DNA of 64,000 nucleotides from an uncultured Rothia sp. (GTDB taxonomy: Bacteria; Actinomycetota; Actinomycetes; Actinomycetales; Micrococcaceae). Location: assembly GCF_916715725.1 (NCBI RefSeq), contig NZ_CAKAPD010000013.1, positions 1-64,000 of the forward strand. Direction: 5' to 3'. Positions 54,655-64,000 of the stretch are shown here, in pieces. The notes under the pieces were generated by a model. It had not been told where the DNA came from and made no database searches. It saw only the letters and a list, made by a program, of their open reading frames with translations. A program made the position numbers and the translations under genes. Within the stretch, counting starts at the first letter, position 1. The number at the start of each line of letters is the position of its first letter.

Positions 54655-55631
54655 GCGTCCAGGCCTTTCTGCTTGAGAATCTTTTCCAAATCAACCGGGG
54701 AGTGGTTGGGCAGCTGCTGCACCGTCAGCTTCACACCGCGCTTAATGAGTTCGCGGTAGGCTTCCAGGTGCTCCTCGGAGGCGTACACTGCGTCCGAGAG
54801 CTGAACCATGCCGGTCTTGAAGGTGACGCCACCAACGTTCACTTCGTTGATCTTGACGCCTTCGTCGAGCAGTCGCACCACGTCAACGGGGGATTCCACG
54901 ACGAACATGGTCTTCATGCCGGTGTACTTGGGGTTGTTGTACACGCGGCCAGCCTTAGCGATGTCCAGGACGTTGGTCTTCACGCTAGTCGGCGCGACCT
55001 GCAGTAGCAGGGATTTGCGCAGCTGATCGTGTGCCGCATTATCGGATGCCGCGATGAAGGTCTGCGGTGCGATATGCGGAACCCAGGTGCCTGCCACTTG
55101 ACCGTGAATCAGGCGGGAGTCGATGCGGGTGAAGATAGCGTCCATGGTGCCGCCGGGAACCTGCTGAGCAGCCGGAACCTCGACCGTCTTGGTCTCTGCG
55201 GGCTTCGCCTCGGCGGGCTTGGCGGCTGCGGGCTGGTTTGCCTCCTGGAAGGAGCGAATACCCTTAGTGCCTGCCTTGTGCGCCTTAGCGACCAGGGACT
55301 TGAGGGTTGCGTTCTTACGGCCTGCGCCGGAGATGACCTCAATAAGCATCGGTACGTTGACACCGGAGACGACGTCGACGCCCTCGCGGGTGGCTGCGAA
55401 CTGCGCACCGGCGTTGTAGGGGCTACCGCCGAAGAGGTCGACCAGCAGCAGGGTTTCTTCTGCTTCAGATGCCTCAACGATGCGGGTGTACTCTTCGACG
55501 AGATCTTCGGGGCCCTGACCCGGCAGGAAGGTGACCGGGTGGACGTTTTCGAAGTTACCGAGGATCATGCCGGCGGTCTTCAGCAGAGCCGGAGCCGACT
55601 CGCCGTGTGCCGCCACAATGATAGTGACCAT
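54651..55631 (-). CDS. manX: PTS mannose-family EIIAB fusion protein
   Basis: 326 residues. EIIA domain (1-130) with phosphorylated His9 in VAAHGESA and the LLLVDLFGGSPYN region; an Ala/Pro/Lys-rich hinge (about 132-158); EIIB domain (163-326) with phosphorylated His176 in RIDSRLIHGQVAGTW. Transfers phosphate from HPr to incoming sugar. First gene of the operon; a promoter-like element lies about 114 bp upstream. The sugar cannot be told from sequence. Confidence 0.94.
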   Translation of the reverse strand: MVTIIVAAHGESAPALLKTAGMILGNFENVHPVTFLPGQGPEDLVEEYTRIVEASEAEETLLLVDLFGGSPYNAGAQFAATREGVDVVSGVNVPMLIEVISGAGRKNATLKSLVAKAHKAGTKGIRSFQEANQPAAAKPAEAKPAETKTVEVPAAQQVPGGTMDAIFTRIDSRLIHGQVAGTWVPHIAPQTFIAASDNAAHDQLRKSLLLQVAPTSVKTNVLDIAKAGRVYNNPKYTGMKTMFVVESPVDVVRLLDEGVKINEVNVGGVTFKTGMVQLSDAVYASEEHLEAYRELIKRGVKLTVQQLPNHSPVDLEKILKQKGLDA

Positions 55632-55744
55632 AGTGGTCCTCTCGTGTTCGTGACATGGTGTGTAGTGGCCCCGTGAGGAGCCTCATAATTCTCAGATAGT
55701 AACACGTTGTTTTTGTGTTTTGTGGGTTTTTTCTGGCTTTGCAT

Positions 55745-55772
55745 ACTTTAGGTTCCTGTGACATTTTTTCAA
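55745..55772 (-). promoter_or_regulatory. Promoter of the PTS operon
   Basis: On the minus strand TTGAAA (55767-55772), 16-bp spacer, TAAAGT (55745-55750). This gives a leader of about 105 nt before the EIIAB start. Confidence 0.5.
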
Positions 55773-56325
55773 GTGTTGGAATATGGGTTTTTGATGTCAA
55801 AACACGTATTTATTGCCAGGGTGTAAAAAATTTAAACAGAACACCGAAAAAAGGTTGCCGAAGTGGAGGGTAAAGCGTTATTTTTGTGAAATTTCAGGAA
55901 TGACGGCATCTTGTATGCGGGATGACGAGGTGCTTGTTGCAGGATATTTGGACTGCGATGGTGCAAGAAAATGATTTACAAAGAAAATATTGAACAAAAA
56001 ATGGGTACGCGAGTCAAAAGATGTGGGATTTATAAAAAACCAACATTTTCCTGAGGTCTGTCCACAGAATGGTATTTCTGGAATACGCCGTTATAAACCG
56101 CCATTTCAAAATTTAAATCGACGCGCTAACGCGCGAAGGAAAACCCGGGAAAATGACAATTTAGTGACAGGTTGTATATATAAATAACAACCCACCTTTA
56201 ACGGCCACGTTCCGCCCGGCAGCACTCCTCAAGAATCCTCACTCCCAGATTCTTCACTCCCAAATTCCACCACCCGAGCCCCTCACTGGGGTTCCGGGGC
56301 ACAGAAAAGCTAAGGTATAGAAAAC
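55773..56325. other. AT-rich intergenic region between licT and the PTS operon
   Basis: About 550 bp, clearly more AT-rich than its neighbours, with no gene supported. It has an ACGCGCTAACGCGCG hairpin near 56120-56135 and many A/T tracts. I could not identify a convincing ribonucleic antiterminator (RAT) sequence. It may hold regulatory sequence or remnants of lost or acquired DNA. Confidence 0.4.
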
Positions 56326-56349
56326 GCGACCGGGAACCCTCCCGGTCGC
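56326..56349 (-). terminator. Terminator of the licT-type gene
   Basis: GCGACCGGGA...TCCCGGTCGC stem; on the minus strand TTTTC follows. It begins about 18 bp past the stop codon. Confidence 0.85.
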
Positions 56350-56366
56350 TTTCTATCGAACATGCG

Positions 56367-57236
56367 CTACGCGTTAATGCCCCACATATCCCGCGCCAGA
56401 CGCGCAATATGAATCGTCAAATACGTCAACTCATCACGAGTCAGGCTCTGCTTCAACTGCATCTGCAGCACCAGCAAAACCTTCTGTGCACACGCGTAGG
56501 CGCGCGGTACATCCGCACGAAGAGCCGCCAACAAACTCGGCTGCGACACCTCATCAATATCCTCAGCACGATTCGCGGAGGCGCGGCTCGCCCGCACAAA
56601 CAGGTAGCGCAGGTGCGTCACAAAACGTGCCGCACTCATCGAATCCGGGTCGATCTTCCGCTCGTAGCTTGCCTCAATAATTTCAAAAACCTGCGCGAAA
56701 ACCTCGGTCATGCGGAATGCCTGAGACATATCCGCCGTCGCAAATTGCGCGTTGACCAGGTGCAACGCCAAAGGAATAGCTTCGTTCGGGTCCAGCTCAA
56801 CATTCAGGCGCTCGCGAACCATCGCCAACACTGCGCGGCCGTACTCCACCTCGCGCGGGTAGAGGACAGTCACCTCCGGGGCGAGCGGATACTGCACCCG
56901 CACCCCGTCACGCGCACGAACCACCGCATAGTGCAAGTGATCAGCCAGCGGAAGAATAAACGAGTTCGACAGCTCCAACGCACCCTCGGCGCGCACCTTC
57001 GACTCCAAAAGCGTGGCAATCGACAGAATCTCCGCCGGAATCTCAGACAGAGTCATGCTCAAACGCTCACCCGACATGCCCTGCTCCGGCACAAACGTCT
57101 GCTCCACCGCAGACGGGTCAATCAGCTGACCCTTACGCTTACCAAAAGCAATGCCGCGACCAATCATCACGGACTCCTTGCCCAAATGATCCACCGTGAG
57201 GACAACATTATTGTTATAAATACGGCTAATGCGCAT
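56367..57236 (-). CDS. licT: BglG/LicT-family transcriptional antiterminator
   Basis: 289 residues. N-terminal CAT RNA-binding domain: MRISRIYNNNVVLTVDHLGK and GIAFGKRKGQLID (about residues 1-55). Two PRD domains (about 65-170 and 175-285) with regulatory His in LADHLHYAV and LALHLVNAQF, phosphorylated by the PTS in homologues. It would stop termination in the leader of a sugar operon. ATG at 57236 with GAGGAGG upstream. The nearest PTS operon is downstream on the same strand; that this is its target is an inference. Confidence 0.92.
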   Translation of the reverse strand: MRISRIYNNNVVLTVDHLGKESVMIGRGIAFGKRKGQLIDPSAVEQTFVPEQGMSGERLSMTLSEIPAEILSIATLLESKVRAEGALELSNSFILPLADHLHYAVVRARDGVRVQYPLAPEVTVLYPREVEYGRAVLAMVRERLNVELDPNEAIPLALHLVNAQFATADMSQAFRMTEVFAQVFEIIEASYERKIDPDSMSAARFVTHLRYLFVRASRASANRAEDIDEVSQPSLLAALRADVPRAYACAQKVLLVLQMQLKQSLTRDELTYLTIHIARLARDMWGINA

Positions 57237-57495
57237 GTGTCCTCCTCTGCGGGTGTCGGGGCGCCTGTGTCGGGGTGGCACACTGAAACAATAAAAGGCG
57301 ATTGAGTATCACCTAAGCTACTACAAATTTTACCGAAAGATTGAACCCGTATTGAAGGGTTAACGCGCGTGGTTGGGATAATGGGCGGCACGAAACTGTG
57401 CCCCAGCTGTGACGCGGGCAAGCATTCCATAAGTTTGCGGCTGAAAACCGGCTCCCGCCTCACCGCGAACCCTAAATCGCGATACTCTTAATCAC

Positions 57496-58239
57496 ATGAG
57501 CAGCAAAGCAACCGAAATCGCAAAGAACCTTCCCGCGCTAGAGCACCCGGACGGTAGTCCCATCCGCGCCCTCGTCGTTGACGATGAGGAGATGCTCAAA
57601 GAACTCGTCAGCATGGGTCTGAAAATGATCGGCTGGGATGTGCAGTCCGCAGGTGACGGTCCCTCCGCACTCGCGATTGCCCGCGATTGGCGCCCCGACG
57701 TGCTCGTGCTGGACATTATGATGCCCGGCTTCGACGGACTGGAGCTGCTCACCCGCATCCGTAAGTTCTACCCCGAGGTTCCCTGCCTCTTCCTGACCGC
57801 TAAGGACTCGGTGGATAACCGTATTGAGGGCCTTGCTGCCGGTGCGGATGACTATGTGACTAAGCCCTTCTCTATGGAAGAAGTCATGATCCGCCTGCAC
57901 CGTCTGGTGCAGCGCTCAGGTGTTGCCGCCATTGACGATGCCGAGCTGGTTGTGGGCGACCTGGTGCTGAACCAGGACACCCGCGAGGTCACCCGGGGTG
58001 GCGAGCAGATCAACCTCACCGCAACCCAGTTCGATTTGCTGCGCTACCTCATGGAAAATGCGAAGCGCGTGGTGTCCAAGAGCCAGATTCTCGACAATGT
58101 CTGGAACTACGATTTTGGTGGCCAGGCAAATATTGTGGAGCTGTACATCTCGTACCTGCGTAAGAAGATTGATGTGGGTCGCGAACCGATGATTCACACC
58201 GTGCGCGGTGCTGGTTACGTGCTGCGTCCCGCCGTATAG
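57496..58239 (+). CDS. Two-component response regulator, OmpR/PhoB family
   Basis: 247 residues. Receiver domain: acidic pair in ALVVDDEE (about 29-30), phosphorylated Asp73 in VLVLDIMMPGFDG, and Lys in DDYVTKPF. DNA-binding winged helix (about 150-245) with LTATQFDLLRYLMEN and VRGAGYVLRP. A 20-residue N-terminal extension precedes the receiver. No ribosome-binding site before the ATG. The partner kinase follows downstream. Confidence 0.94.
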   Translation: MSSKATEIAKNLPALEHPDGSPIRALVVDDEEMLKELVSMGLKMIGWDVQSAGDGPSALAIARDWRPDVLVLDIMMPGFDGLELLTRIRKFYPEVPCLFLTAKDSVDNRIEGLAAGADDYVTKPFSMEEVMIRLHRLVQRSGVAAIDDAELVVGDLVLNQDTREVTRGGEQINLTATQFDLLRYLMENAKRVVSKSQILDNVWNYDFGGQANIVELYISYLRKKIDVGREPMIHTVRGAGYVLRPAV

Positions 58240-58257
58240 TTCCATTCTCTGCTCTTC

Positions 58258-58296
58258 ATATGGCGCGGTATAACACCCGGTTATACCGCGCCATAT
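58258..58296 (+). other. Perfect hairpin between regulator and kinase genes
   Basis: ATATGGCGCGGTATAAC (58258-58274) and its complement (58280-58296) with a 5-nt loop. No T-run. It may lower kinase expression relative to the regulator or protect mRNA. Confidence 0.6.
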
Positions 58297-58338
58297 CAGT
58301 TATATTCCGTATTTCGAATATAGAAAGAAAGGATGCTC

Positions 58339-59997
58339 GTGGGCTCCTACTCACCCGGTGAACCCGCCTCCTCGGATAACGAAGCAACCCGCCCCCTACG
58401 CGCGGGCACTTCCTCGCGCGACGGCTCCGTTCCCTCCCGCGGGAACTTCTTCGTGCGCCTGCGCGCCGCCTGGAAGAGCATGCGGAACCCCGAGGCATCC
58501 CCCGAAGAACTCGGCTACGTACCCCACCTTCGTTCGCGTCTTATTACCATCCTCGTGGCTGCCCTCGGCATCGCCTGCCTCATTATTGGCCTGTCCACCT
58601 ACGTGACCCTGCAGAACTCCCTCTACCAGCAGGCACAAAGCGACCTCAAAGAAACCAGCCACCGCGTAGTGCAGCCGACCTCCCGAGACGGCAAACGAGA
58701 AGAAGTGGACTGCAGCGACCTGCAGAAGAGCAACTCCCTCTTCGCGCCCGGTCAGGCGTCCGGAACCATCATTACCTGTGTTGAGTCCGAAGGCGCTGTG
58801 GAAATCGCCAGCAAGCTCGGTAAGGACGGCACCATACAAACCCTCTCCGCCAACGACCAGGTAACCCTCGGAACCATGGCACTGAACGCCACCAAAGAAG
58901 AAGTCCGAGAGGTCAAACTGGAATCCGGTCTGTACCTCGTGAAAATCACTCCGAAGGCTAATAGCAGTGCTGACGCCCAGGTGGTCGGTATTCCGCTCGC
59001 CAACGTGCAGCAGACCCTCACCATTTTCGTGATTGTGGTGTCCCTCGGGTCCATCGCCGTAATGGTTGGTGCCGGTGTGGCTGGCTCCTACATTATTCGC
59101 GGCACCATGAAGCCGCTGGAGCGAGTCTCCGCCGTGGCGACCGACGTGGCGCACCTGGACTTGGAAGAACACACCATCTCCTCGGCGGTGCGTGTGGAGC
59201 CGAGAGACTCCGACCCGCGTACCGAAGTGGGTGCGGTGGGCTACGCCCTCAATCAGCTGCTTGATAACGTGAACTCCGCCCTCGAAGTACGTGACCGCAC
59301 CGAACATCAGATTCGCGCCTTCATCGCGGACGCCTCCCATGAGCTGCGCACGCCTCTTGCCGCCATTAAGGGCTACTCCGATATGCTCCGCTGGACCGAA
59401 CCGCTCAGTGAATCCGGTCAGTCCTCCCTGGCGCGTATCGACTCGCAGACCGAACGTATGTCACGCCTCGTTGAGGATCTGCTGACCCTTGCCCGCCTGG
59501 ACGAGGGTCGCGAACCCAAGCTGGAGCAGGTTGACCTGACCGAGCTGGTGCTCGAGTGCACCTCCGACATGCAGGCGGCAGCCCGTACTCACGAGTGGCA
59601 CCTGAACCTGCCCGATGAGCCCGTCGAAGTGGTGGCGGATCGCTCCCAGATTCAGCGCGTGATTCTGAACCTGCTCTCGAACGCCCGCAAGCATACCGAT
59701 GAGGGTACGCGCGTGACCGCGGGTCTGTCGGTGGATGCGGCACGTCGCGAGGCCGTAGTTACCGTGACCGATAACGGTCCGGGTATTGCGCCCGAGTTCC
59801 TGCCGAAGATTTTTGACCGCTTCACTCGTGCCGATAAGGCGCGCTCCGGCTCGGATGGAACCACCGGCCTGGGCTTGGCGATTGTGCAGGCAATCGTGCA
59901 GGCGCACGGCGGTTCGATTCAGGTGCAGAGCCAGCCGGGCCATACGGTCTTTACAGTGCGTCTGCCGCTGGATGCGCGTCTTCAGTCGGTTGCCTAG
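58339..59997 (+). CDS. Two-component sensor histidine kinase
   Basis: 552 residues. Span 1 at about residues 67-89, an extracellular sensor region of about 135 residues, span 2 at about 225-252, HAMP linker, HisKA domain with phosphorylated His near 334 (FIADASHELRTPLAAIKGYS), and ATPase domain with N box LLSNARKHTDEG, DNGPGIAPEF and GLGLAIVQAIV. GTG at 58339 is preferred because AAAGGA lies 5 nt before it; the ATG at 58333 abuts that motif. Pairs with the upstream regulator. Signal unknown. Confidence 0.93.
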   Translation: MGSYSPGEPASSDNEATRPLRAGTSSRDGSVPSRGNFFVRLRAAWKSMRNPEASPEELGYVPHLRSRLITILVAALGIACLIIGLSTYVTLQNSLYQQAQSDLKETSHRVVQPTSRDGKREEVDCSDLQKSNSLFAPGQASGTIITCVESEGAVEIASKLGKDGTIQTLSANDQVTLGTMALNATKEEVREVKLESGLYLVKITPKANSSADAQVVGIPLANVQQTLTIFVIVVSLGSIAVMVGAGVAGSYIIRGTMKPLERVSAVATDVAHLDLEEHTISSAVRVEPRDSDPRTEVGAVGYALNQLLDNVNSALEVRDRTEHQIRAFIADASHELRTPLAAIKGYSDMLRWTEPLSESGQSSLARIDSQTERMSRLVEDLLTLARLDEGREPKLEQVDLTELVLECTSDMQAAARTHEWHLNLPDEPVEVVADRSQIQRVILNLLSNARKHTDEGTRVTAGLSVDAARREAVVTVTDNGPGIAPEFLPKIFDRFTRADKARSGSDGTTGLGLAIVQAIVQAHGGSIQVQSQPGHTVFTVRLPLDARLQSVA

Positions 59998-60180
59998 TCC
60001 GGTGTCTAATTAGCCGTCTGGCCTGCTAGCTGGTCTGTGTGTCCACTCTGTGAATGGCTGCTTGAGGGGGAGCGGGGCGTGTTGTGTGTGCACTCTGCTC
60101 CCCTTTTGTTGTGCTTTTGCGGTTTTATATTGGTTTGACATGCCAAAACGCTAAATTGCTTGTTGAGTAAACATTAAATC

Positions 60181-60209
60181 TGCACTTCAAGTTTATTACC
60201 TGGAGTGCA
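60181..60209. promoter_or_regulatory. Candidate operator upstream of the TetR gene
   Basis: TGCACT (60181-60186) and AGTGCA (60204-60209) form an inverted repeat with a 17-bp spacer, about 65-95 bp before the TetR start. Regulatory role inferred from position. Confidence 0.35.
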
Positions 60210-60275
60210 AATATGTGGTCAATCTAACCCCAAAATAGTTACCCTCGGTGAAACAATGCGCGTATTGTAAAAAAC

Positions 60276-60977
60276 ATGGCTAATCTTGTTGAATCCCCCG
60301 CAAACATCACGGACAAGCGTTCCGCCCGCAAGGCAGAGAACCGCATCGCAATCGTTGAGGCAGCAGAATCCCTCATCCTCGAGGGCGGCTACGGCGCCCT
60401 CAACGCAGAAGCACTCGCAGAACGCGCCGGCGTCTCCCGCCGCACCATCTTCAACCACTTCGCCTCCGTAGACGACGTGCTGGTCACCCGCATGAACCAG
60501 TACTTCAACCGCATCTTCGAAGAATGCGACTTCAGCATCTCCGGCGAAAACGCAAGCATGGAAGCCGAAATGCTCTCCATCGCCCGCAACGTCTTCATGA
60601 GCAACACCCTCGAAGAGTACATCGCACCCTTCGCGCACCTGCTCTACGCCCTCGAAATGGACAGCCCCGCGAAGTTCGAAGAATACTCGCACGTCATCCT
60701 CGAGCGCACCTACGACATCTTCCTCGAGCGGTACCTCGCGGCATACCCCGACCTGCCCTACCTGCGCGTGGCAGTCTTCGCCTCCAACCTCGCCGAAACC
60801 ATCGGTGAAGGCGTCTACTACTACCTCACCCGCGCCGAAGAAATGACGGTCAAGGTTGCAGCAGAAGCCCCCGAGGGCACCCACCCCGAAGCACTCGCCA
60901 TTGAAGCAATGCGCCAGTGCGTCCTCGAAGCACTCGACTACCTGGGTCGTCTGGTCCAGGGCGAATTCGCAAGCTAA
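60276..60977 (+). CDS. TetR-family transcriptional regulator, upstream of the MMPL gene
   Basis: 233 residues. Helix-turn-helix AEALAERAGVSRRTIFNHFA (about residues 46-65), then a helical ligand domain. Same direction as the MMPL transporter gene 184 bp downstream, suggesting control of export. No ribosome-binding site; TATTGT lies about 8 bp before the ATG, suggesting a leaderless transcript. Confidence 0.88.
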   Translation: MANLVESPANITDKRSARKAENRIAIVEAAESLILEGGYGALNAEALAERAGVSRRTIFNHFASVDDVLVTRMNQYFNRIFEECDFSISGENASMEAEMLSIARNVFMSNTLEEYIAPFAHLLYALEMDSPAKFEEYSHVILERTYDIFLERYLAAYPDLPYLRVAVFASNLAETIGEGVYYYLTRAEEMTVKVAAEAPEGTHPEALAIEAMRQCVLEALDYLGRLVQGEFAS

Positions 60978-61011
60978 GCCCCATAGCGTCAACGCTCAAA
61001 CACTCTCGCTT

Positions 61012-61052
61012 CGGGCACCTCACCTGCAGGTGCCCGGGGCGGGGTGTTTTTT
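61012..61052 (+). terminator. Terminator between TetR and MMPL genes
   Basis: CGGGCACCT...AGGTGCCCG stem followed by a GC-rich stretch and TTTTTT. Confidence 0.65.
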
Positions 61053-61161
61053 GCCTAAAAACAGGACACAGCGTTCGCCGTACAGGGCAAACCACACGCC
61101 GCATTCACACGCACCCAACACCCCAAACTCTTCACTCGCTCAACTTCAAAAGGACTGAATC

Positions 61162-63975
61162 ATGGCTACATGGCTCTACCGCATCGGTGAAGCTGCCGCC
61201 CGCCGCGCAGGGGCTGTCATCCTCATCTGGGTACTCATCGTCGCCGGTGTAGCGGGTGCCTACGCCGCGTTCCACGGCAAGCTCAGCAACACCTTCACTA
61301 TGCCCGGAACGCAGACCCAGCAGCTCTCCGACGAGCTCGCCCAGCGCTTCCCCAGTGCCAACCGCGGCTCCGGCCAGATCATTCTCACCACCGGTGACGG
61401 CACCGCCCTCACCGAAGAGCAGAAGCAGGCATTCTCCGCCGCACTGAGCGCACTGCCCAGTGAGGTGCCCTCCGTGGATGCGGTCACCGACCCGTTCACC
61501 ACCACCTCCAAGCTTGCAGAAGCGAAAACCCAGCTCGACGAGGCGCACGCCAAGATTGACGCCGCCCCCTCCCAGATCGAGGACGGCAAAAAGCAACTGA
61601 ATGCCGCCACCTCGCAGCTTGAGGACGGCATGAAGCAGATTGCCGACAATGAGAAGAAGCTCGACGACTCGCAGGAGCAGATTACCGCAGGTCGAAAGCA
61701 GCTGGACGACGCACAGAAGCAGCTGGACGACGCACAGGCACAGCTGAAGGACAGCTACGCCCAGGCGGAGGCGGCAGGCTCACCCGCCGCCATGATGGAG
61801 CAGCTCAACACCCAGCAGGCGCAGCTGACCAACCAGCAGAACGCGCTCAATCAGCAGCGTGACACCCTCGCCGAGAGCCAGAAGCAGGTTGATGCGGGTC
61901 GCGCAGAAATCGCCTCCAAGAAGGATGAGCTGGCTGAGGGCAAGAAGAAGCTGGACGAGCAGCGCAACCAGCTGCAGAAGACCGAGAGTGAGCTGCCCGC
62001 ACAGCGTGAGCAGCTGGAGCGTCAGCAGAAGCTCTACGACTTTACCTCCGGCTACCGTATGGTCTCTGAGGATTAGTCCACGGCGATTGCGACCGTCTCG
62101 TTTAAGAAGAAGATTTACGAGGTGCCGTCCGCCGAATTGCAGAAGGTCATGTCCGACATCGAGTCGGCGAACCTGCACGGGGCGACCGTCCAGTTCGACG
62201 CGAACCTGAGTGAATCCGCGCTTGGCGGCGGCTCGCACACCGGTGAGGTGGCGGGTATGGTCATCGCCTTCATCGTGCTCATGGTTATGCTCGGCACCCT
62301 CGTGGCTGCCGGCCTGCCAATTCTCATGTCCCTGGTGGGCGTGGTGGTGGGTGTGCTCGGCACGCTCTCCCTGTCCTCCGTCGTGGAGATGAGCTCTACC
62401 GCCTACACCCTGGGTTTGATGCTTAGTCTGGCGGTTGGTATCGACTATTCGCTGTTCATTCTGAACCGCTACCGCACGAACCTGCTGGACGGCATGCCGA
62501 AGGTCCAGGCGATTGCCCTGGCGAACGGCACGAGCGGTAACGCCGTGATTTTTGCGGCGAGTACCGTGATTATTGCGCTCGTGGCGCTGAACGTGACAGG
62601 TATTCCCTTCCTGGGCGTGATGGGTAATGCCGCCGCGTTCTGCGTGGTTGTTGCCGCCCTGATCGCGGTGACGCTCACCCCGGCGGTGCTGTCCCTGGCG
62701 GGTACCAAAATCATGTCGAAGAAGCTGTGGGCTTCCATTGATACCCCGCAGAAGATTGCGGCTCGCCGCGCGCAGGATGCCGAACGCACCGAGAAGCCGA
62801 ACGGTTGGTTGCGCCTCGTGCTGGCTCGCCCGCTGCTGACCCTGGTGGTGGGTACGCTGGCGCTGCTGGCGGTTGCCGCCCCCATGTCGCAGATGCGTCT
62901 GGGCCTGCCGGATGCCTCGAACTACCCCTCCGATAGCGCCGCGTACAAGTCGTACGCGCTGGTCAAGGACAAGTTCGGTGAGGGCATGAGTGCCCCGCTG
63001 GTTGCGGTCGCGCACACGCCCGCGAACATGAGCGAGGAGCAGGGTCAGCAGGCGCAGATTGATATCGCCTCTGCGGTCAAGGAACGCGGTGGCGCGAATG
63101 TGCAGGCTGTGGTTCCCGGCGGTATGACCGATGACCGTACCCTCATGATTTTCCAGGTGATTCCTGCCCACAGTGCAAGCTCCGTGGAGACTGAAGAGCT
63201 CGTCCACGAGCTGCGAGCCGTGACCGTTCCGGTTCAGGGCTCTGATGTGTCTCTCGGCATTGCGGGTCAGACCAGCGGCAATATTGACGTCTCCGAGGTG
63301 CTCGCCCAGAAGCTACCCCTGTACCTGGGCGTGGTGATGGGCCTGTCCTTCCTGGTGCTGATCCTGGTGTTCCGTTCGATTATGGTTCCGCTGGTTGCCT
63401 CGGTGGGCTTCCTCTTCTCGGTGCTGGCGAGCTTCGGTGCCGTGGTGTCGATTTACCAGTTGGGCTTCATGAGCTCCCTCTTCGGCGTGGACCACCCGGG
63501 TCCGGTGCTGTCCTTCTTGCCGACCTTGCTCATCGGTATTCTTTTCGGTCTTGCGATGGATTACCAGATGTTCTTGGTGACCGGCATGCGTGAAGCGTAC
63601 GTGCACGGCAAGGATGCGGCGACCGCCATTGTGAGCGGTTACAACCATGCGGTGCGTGTGGTGGTGGCTGCCGCGATCATTATGATTTCGGTGTTTGGTG
63701 GCTTCATCTTTGCTGATTCGACCATGATCCGCCCGATGGGCTTTGGTTTGGCGTTCGGTGTGCTTGTGGATGCGTTCATTGTGCGCATGACGCTGACCCC
63801 GGCGATTATGGCTCTGCTGGGCGATAAGGCGTGGTGGATGCCGAAGTGGCTGGATCACCTCACTCCGAATATGGATGTTGAGGGCGCCGCGCTGAGTGAG
63901 AAGATGAGCGAGAATATTCAGCACGAGCGTGAGTCTGCTGCCGCCGACTCGGGTAGCAAGCTCGGGTCAGAGTAA
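61162..63975 (+). pseudogene. MMPL-family transporter interrupted by one in-frame amber codon
   Basis: The frame is continuous from ATG 61162 to TAA 63975 except for TAG at 62074-62076. Upstream part (304 residues): first membrane span, then a coiled-coil extracellular region with heptads such as QLEDGMKQI and QLDDAQAQL. Downstream part (codons after 62076): remaining spans of both RND-like repeats, with GIDYSLFILNRYR and the matching MDYQMFLVTGMREAY. Read through, it would be a normal 937-codon lipid/drug exporter. A GTG at 62122 could start the second part but lacks a clear ribosome-binding site. Inactive, read-through, split, or a sequencing error are all possible. Confidence 0.8.
62074..62076 (+). 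other. In-frame amber codon in the MMPL gene
   Basis: TAG between GAG GAT and TCC ACG; both sides keep the same reading frame and MMPL-like sequence. A single C-to-T change from CAG would produce it. Confidence 0.85.
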
Positions 63976-64000
63976 AGTATTAGTGTGCGTTTGTGCGCTA

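Noticed and set aside
62122..63975. The second MMPL part as an independent gene
   Set aside because: Its GTG has no convincing ribosome-binding site and the codons between the amber stop and this GTG continue the same protein family sequence in frame.

Overview
The window is chromosomal DNA from a moderately high-GC actinobacterium of the family Micrococcaceae, most likely Rothia (R. mucilaginosa or a close relative). The gene content and order around dnaA are actinobacterial: rpmH-dnaA-dnaN-recF-DUF721/DciA-gyrB-gyrA-DUF3566-tRNA-Ile-tRNA-Ala on one side, and rnpA-yidD-yidC-jag-rsmG-parA-parB-trxA/trxB-murJ on the other. The genus is an inference from overall content and base composition; no database search was possible.

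The window spans the replication origin (about 21.8-24.9 kb). Left of dnaA most genes lie on the minus strand and right of it on the plus strand, as expected for leading-strand coding away from oriC. Left arm: a partial 16S rRNA with its promoters (1-1.43 kb), dnaB, a glycosyltransferase, a methyltransferase, a 640-bp hairpin-rich non-coding stretch, the rpsF-ssb-rpsR-rplI operon, the CCA-adding enzyme, a plus-strand island (NUDIX, murJ, a pseudokinase-derived membrane protein, trxB, trxA), then parB, parA, rsmG, jag, yidC, yidD, rnpA and rpmH. Right arm: dnaA, dnaN, recF, dciA, gyrB, gyrA, a DUF3566 protein, a mixed unit tRNA-Ile / small protein / tRNA-Ala / 5S rRNA, a phosphate transporter with a PHO-box-like repeat upstream, and a second identical tRNA-Ala/5S cassette.

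From 39 kb the content is more accessory: cyclophilin, two tandem zinc-finger rhomboid proteases, a second DnaA-box cluster, a shikimate-dehydrogenase-like gene with a glutaredoxin, galactokinase, two TetR regulators, a protein with a Cys/Gly-rich tail, a Na+/H+ antiporter, small two-TM proteins, a HAD phosphatase, a mannose-family PTS (EIIAB, IIC, IID) preceded by a LicT/BglG antiterminator, a two-component system, and an MMPL transporter interrupted by one in-frame amber codon.

Six perfect ParB sites (TGTTTCACGTGAAACA) and one 15/16 match mark the chromosome-segregation region. Two perfect sites lie inside coding sequences (parB, dciA) and one in the loop of the trxA terminator. The most unusual signals are: the DnaA-box cluster at 41.95-42.14 kb, which shares a TGTAATTACA palindrome with the origin; the 204-bp tRNA-Ala/5S duplication; the Cys/Gly-tail protein; the shrunken pseudokinase beside murJ; and the MMPL amber codon. 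No CRISPR array, prophage or insertion sequence was seen.
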